Position numbers and translations under genes: made by a program
Part shown: positions 41,401-47,400 of the stretch, piece after piece
Layout: every line of letters begins with the position of its first letter
Numbering within the stretch: the first letter of the stretch is position 1
The notes under the pieces: model-generated
Seen by the model: only the letters and a program-made list of their open reading frames with translations
The model's database searches: none
What the model was told of the DNA's origin: nothing
Assembly: GCA_922989275.2 (NCBI GenBank)
Contig: OV277857.1
Coordinates: 8,990,001-9,054,000, forward strand
DNA: 64,000 bases
Reading direction: 5' to 3'
Source: Gari tellinella
Taxonomy: Eukaryota; Mollusca; Bivalvia; Cardiida; Psammobiidae

Positions 41401-44400
41401 CTAAAGAAAACAATTTCATTTGTTACAGTCATAAAAAGTATGATTTAAGAAATAGTTTCTATAAACTAGCAGATAGTAGCTTAAAACAGGCTGAAATTAA
41501 AGCAGATTGTGCCTTAACTAAGATGCATTCTGTGTCACCTTTATTCAAGACTAGGCTTGGGAGTAAAGGGTTACATGGTATTTTAATTTTCTTAACTTAC
41601 AGATTATGGTATTGTTTACAAAATATCTTAATGTAGCCGGGTTGAGTTTATCATTAAATGGTGAGAGATTTATGTAAGCGGCCCGGTGGTTCAGTCGGTA
41701 GAACACTTGCCCTGTAAGCAAGGGGTCCCGGGTTCGAGCCCCGGTCTGGCTGCATATTTTTCTCACCATGTTACATTTGGCGCCGAATGTAAATAACCCG
41801 TAGAATAATATGTAACTCGTAGAGTGTACAGAAATAATAATAAGAAACTCGTGGAGTGTTCTGTAGTAAGAATTCGGGACGAATTCTTGTGTAGAGGGGG
41901 TGTGTGTAGCCGGGTTGAGTATTATCATTAAATGGTGAGAGATTTATGTAAGCGGCCCGGTGGTGCTGTCGGTAGAACACTTGCCCTGTAAGCAAGGGGT
42001 CCCGGGTTCGAGCCCCGGTCTGGCTGCATATTTTTCTCACCATGTTACATTAATGTTTTACTTATAAGAGTGTTGGGGGGGGATGCATGGAAACTGTATG
42101 ACAAAGTTAATCGTGTTACTCTGAGAATGATATTTTTGCGGATATGGGTATATCTACCAACTGCCATACACACACACATTGTTATACAGCTTTCGTAATT
42201 TTATTCCACTACTCCTCTAAACAAAAGCACTATTTAACACTCAAACCCACCCTCAGCTAAGACACAAAGAAGAATCACCATAGTATAATCTCTAAATCAT
42301 GCAGCCGCTAAATGCAGGACAAATGTAATGCAGAAAGCTCCTTTAGGAGCTTTCTGCGTTACCTTTGTTCTGCAATAACCTGCCACCTGCCTATGCATAA
42401 TCGTTCCAATGTTGTTAATCAGAGATTTGACCGTGTCAAGTGAGGCAGTGGTCACCATCTGTCATTGGCAGCTATCAAACCAAGCCATGGCTAACAGCAG
42501 TAACCACATTTCAATACAATTATTGATCTGCAGTTTACATACAATCCAGTGGTAAGTGACCATTTCAAAAGAAGCTACATTCGCAGTCCGTAACCCTTGC
42601 CATGCTGGAAACCAGCATACACGTAGTTGCAAACAGTGTAGACCAGGATTGTAGGGCTTCTAACTGGAAACCAGCATACAGGTAGTTTGCAAACAGTGTA
42701 GACCCCGATTGTAGGGCTCCTAATGCGCAGTTTGTTTTGCTTTTACTTCTTTTAAAATTATATTCTAAAACCAGACAGAAAGATCCTTAGGAACTGGTCC
42801 TTTTTTAAAAGTGGACTAGCCCGTATGAAAAAGGCTTTAAGGCTAGTGGAAGAGTAATTCTTTACAGAGCACTAACCAAGTCAAACTTGTATCTATAGCA
42901 ACAAGTCGCTTATCCTATTTCCCCATAAATACAGCTTTTTACACCTATAATTTATTCTTCCACTTAAGAAAATAGTTCCAATTAATACAATCATGAATAT
43001 GTATTATAAGAAATATTGTCTATATCCTAGCAGATAATAGCTTAAAGCAGACTTAAAGTAAAGCAGAATGAACCTTTAAGGTGCATTCTGCTTTACTTTC
43101 AACCAGCTTTAAACGATCATCTTTCTTCAAAACTATAAACAGGCTATAGGGTAATGAGTTAACAAGACCTTCCTTTCTGCCTTTCTTACAAGACCTTTCT
43201 GAATTCTTTTTATCCTACATAAACCCCCTGGATAAAATACTGCCCTTGGGTAATCCATTACATGGTCAGTTAACCCTGTACCAAATAGTACAGTGGAGAA
43301 TCTGTTATTCTTTCCCGTTTAAACGCAAACGTACGCAAACGCAAAGCACTAAAACATAGAAAAGTACAACTTTTGGATAATTCTGATATTTCATGTTTAT
43401 CTTGGTGGCAAACAGTTTGGAGCCTGATCAGACGCCGGGTTACCCGGTGTCTGATCTGGCTCCAAACTGTTTGCACTGCAAATAATAGTTTTAGCGTTTT
43501 TTGGGAAAGAATAACGTTTTCTCCACTGTATGTTTTTAGTTTTTATAAGCTTTACTTCAGGCTAGCCTTAAGCTTATATCATTTGATAGGATGAATATAT
43601 CTTTCTGATGGTGCATATTCTTAACTGTATGAGTTGGAAATTAACCGGAGGCATATATAGGCATATTTTTAATGAGAAACGGACTACATGCAGGATAAAC
43701 TGTAAAACAGAAAGCACTGCTAGTTATTTTCTGTAAATTTCTCCTGTGTTCAGAAATTTGTGTTTCTATACTGAATTACTGAGGCGCACCATATTTGATT
43801 ATAACATGGTAAACTCACTCTAGTGTCTTGAATTAGCATTTAGATTATTCTCCATGCCAAATGGCAGGATTATCTTCCCTATCAATTTTGAAGAGGATTT
43901 TGACGTTCACAAAGATTACTAGTAAGACTACTTTTATTACAATCATCAACAAAGCTCAAGATAATTGGAGTATTTCAAAAACTAAAATCTTTATTTCTGC
44001 ATTAAACCCTATGGTGTTACTACTCATTAGAATCGTCTCTTCGAGACAGTTCTAATGAGTAGTAACACCATAGGATTTGGTGATAAAATAAATGGGAAAA
44101 TGTTGGATTTGTTCAGTTTTCTCCCTCTTATCTTGAGTCCTGTGTGACTTTTAGACACCAAACAAACAAGTGACCGCTATCATGGTGAATTAATTTTTAA
44201 TGCATTTAACATTACTTTTGTCAATTAGATTCACAATATATTAACTCTTTTTGAAAACAGTGTAGACCCTGATGTCTTGAGAGATCAATCTGGCATGAGT
44301 CTGCACCATCTCCTAGGGAAAATTTTGCTTATTCTATTAGCCATTGAAATATAGTAGTTAAAGTACTGTACAGATTTTACCTATATCCTAGCAGACAGTA

Positions 44401-47400
44401 GCTTAAAGCAGGCTAAAATTAAAGCAGAATGTGCTGTAGGGCACATTCTGCTCTACTTTCAACCTGCTTTATGTGGTTTAAATACATATCTTTCCAAACT
44501 AGAAACAGGCTATGGTGCAATGGGTAAGTTAAAGCTATTTATTAAACATTAAGTTTTTGATATTTTATTAAAATTTATAAACTCCTACTACTTTACAAAT
44601 ATGGTATGGCAGGGTTCAATCTTTTATGACATTTTCCTGATGAGTATCTCCTGAGGCATGACCCTAATAGGTGTCAATGATCATTATTCCACCAATTTGT
44701 CTAACATGTAATTCAATCAACTTTGCCCCAGTAGGCAAGACTTTTTTTTCACATTATAAAGAAGTAGTCAAAATTTGTGTTGTGCTGCATCTCAAAAGAA
44801 TTTGACTTACTTTTTTAAGACAGGATATAGCTTAACCCTTTGCACCCTAGTCCCTCATTTAGGCCTCCTTTTCAAACAGTATACCATGTGAAAAGTGCAC
44901 TTCTCCTATGCAAACAGTGAATACCCAGATCAGAGGGCTCTGTAGGGAGCCCTCTGATCTGGCTCTTCACTGTTTGTCCTAATGCAAAACATTGACAAAA
45001 ACCAACCCTTAAAAGTCAGAAATGGACTATAATTAAATGGAAACTTGGATTGTCCATTTGAAGTTTCAGGGAGGAAAGAGACTCAAAGAGTAAATGCAGG
45101 ACTTGTCATATGCAAACAATATAGAGTAAACCTGTAGCGCTCTGATTAGAGTCTGCACTGTTTGTCATTTTACAATAGTGTTTAAAACAATGCGAAACAG
45201 TCAAACTTAGACTAGACTTTATTGGAAAATGGAATTGTTCATTTTAAGTTTCAGGGGTGAATGAGTTAATTCTCTTATAGAACTGGAATAATTTCAAGGA
45301 TGTGTACAGCAGTACATGGTGATGAGTGACACTGTGTGTTATAGCTCTCCCTTACAGAGCACCAGATAAGGGTAGTTTTCAAAAACTAAAATCTTTATTT
45401 CTGAATTAAACCCTATGGTGTCACTACTCATTAGAATTGTCTCTTTGAGACGATTCTAATGAGTAGTAACACCATAGGATTTGGTGCTGAAATGAGTGAG
45501 AAAATATTTGATTTGTTGAAATAACTACCTCTTATCTGGAGCCCTGCTTCCAGCTGTACTATAAGTAGCAGATGAGTATCACCACAATGTTGGCTACTGC
45601 CAGCAAGCCAGCCGAGCCTGTGTTTCTAAAAATAGCACACCTGAGGTAGGCAAACACTAGGTAACCCTGATCTTGCCGAAATTTTAGTCTGTGTCAAAAA
45701 ACGACTGCTGGCTGTATATTCTGCAGATATTCAGAATAATAGCATGGAACTTTTAAGGCTATGAAAAATCTGGTGTAGCTTCAATTCAAAACATGGTTAT
45801 CAAGAATTAGATCAAAATATTAACGGTTTACAATTTAAATTTAATTCCAAAACAGCAGTTCAAAAGTAACAGTAGTATCAGCTAGGGTAAGTATAACCAA
45901 GAGAGTGTCTGACTGAGGTACGTAAACCACTGGCATTTCATTGAGAAACACTGATAGGATTCCATCAAAATATGTCTATAGGGACCGGCTGCCCTGAACC
46001 CTTTCTTTTTAACCCATTACCCCATAAATACCCCTTTTTACAACTTTTATTTATTCCTCCACTAAATCAAATAGTTCTTATTGATACGCCCAAGAATATT
46101 GTACCATAAGAAATTTTTTTTTTATTCTAGCTGATGGAAGCTTAAAGCAGGCTGAAAGTAAAGCAGAATGCGCCTTAAGGCGCATTCTGCTTTTCTTTCA
46201 ACCTACTTTTAGTGGTCAACTATCTTCAATACTAGAAAGAGGCTATGGGGTAATGGGTTAACAGAAGCGCCATAGCCTTAAGGTGCCTCCACCAGTAACC
46301 TACTACTCCAATTAACCCATTACCCCATAGACCTTTTTCTAGTATTGAAGATAAAGATTGAAAGTAAAGCAGAATGTGCCTTACTTTAAGTGCTCAACTA
46401 TCTTCAATACTAGGAACAGGCTGTGGGGTAATGGATAAACAGAAGCGTCATTAGGAGCCTTATGGTGTCTCTACCTACTACTAGGGGAAGGGTCGAATCT
46501 AATGTTGTGAGAACTTGTGACCCGACCCCATTTCCTTATGTATATATGGAAATAAAATATGTTTAAACTAAACTACCTACTACTCAAATGAACCCATTAC
46601 CCCATAGCCCTTTTTTCTAGGATTGAAGATAAGTGACCACTTAAAGCAGGTTGAAAGTAAAGCAGAATGGGCCTAAACCCATTACCCCATAAATATGCCT
46701 TTTTAAGACCTTTTATTTATTCCTCTACTGGAGAAAATAGTTTTTCAATTTATAATGTCATGAATAGGAACATAATAACAATTTTCTATACTCTAGCAGA
46801 TGGTAGATTAAAGCAGGCTGAACGCAAAGCAGGATGTGCCCTTAAGGCGCATCCTGCTTTACTTTCAACCTGCTTTAGGTGGTCGTCTGTCTTCAAAATT
46901 AGAAACAGGCTATGGGGAAATGAGTTAAAGACGCATTCTGCTTTACTTTCAGCCTGCTATAAGCTACTATCTGCTATCTGCCATATATGGAAAATATTTC
47001 TTCTAGTACATATTCATGACTGTATAAATTGGATTTTAATATATTCATTGGAGGTATAAATTAAAGGCATAAATAAGCATACTTATGGGGTAATGGGTCA
47101 AAAGCTATAAAATGAGAAATAATTCAATTATGGGTGTTTGAAACTAGCAGCAGCTTTGAGCAAGATGAATGCAAAGCAAGCTGTCTGCTTTTTTTTCATC
47201 TTCCTTTAAGCTGCCATTTGTTTTAATTTCAACCTGCTTTAAGTGGTCACCTGTCTTCAAAACAAGAACCAGGCTATGGGATAAACGGTTCAGACAGATG
47301 TTTACTCAAAGCAGGTTGAAAGCCAAGGAGAAATCAATAAGGGATCTTTCTGCTTTAATATTTCTTAAGATTCTTATTCATAATCACACAAGGTGAAACT

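Larger units (their letters stand above)
41632..42049 (+). mobile_element. TRIM-like miniature LTR retroelement with tRNA-like LTRs
   Basis: Two nearly identical direct repeats of 144 and 145 bp begin TGTAGCCGGG and end GTTACA (TG...CA), flanked on both sides by TTAA (41628-41631 and 42050-42053), which fits a 4-bp target duplication. Right after the left repeat comes TTTGGCGCCGAATGT, a plausible primer-binding site. Right before the second repeat is the purine-rich AGAGGGGGTG. The interior is only about 129 bp with no coding capacity, so it would depend on proteins from elsewhere. Each LTR holds a tRNA-like unit. The LTRs differ by about one indel and two or three substitutions, suggesting a recent insertion. 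Confidence 0.8.

Noticed and set aside
41678..41754. A genuine tRNA gene
   Set aside because: Arms and boxes are good, but the acceptor stem is incomplete, base 33 is C, and the unit is embedded twice in direct repeats of a retroelement.
41551..42043. Minus-strand open frames with [20 protein letters not shown] text
   Set aside because: They are the antisense of the tRNA-like LTR segments, a well-known source of false protein calls.
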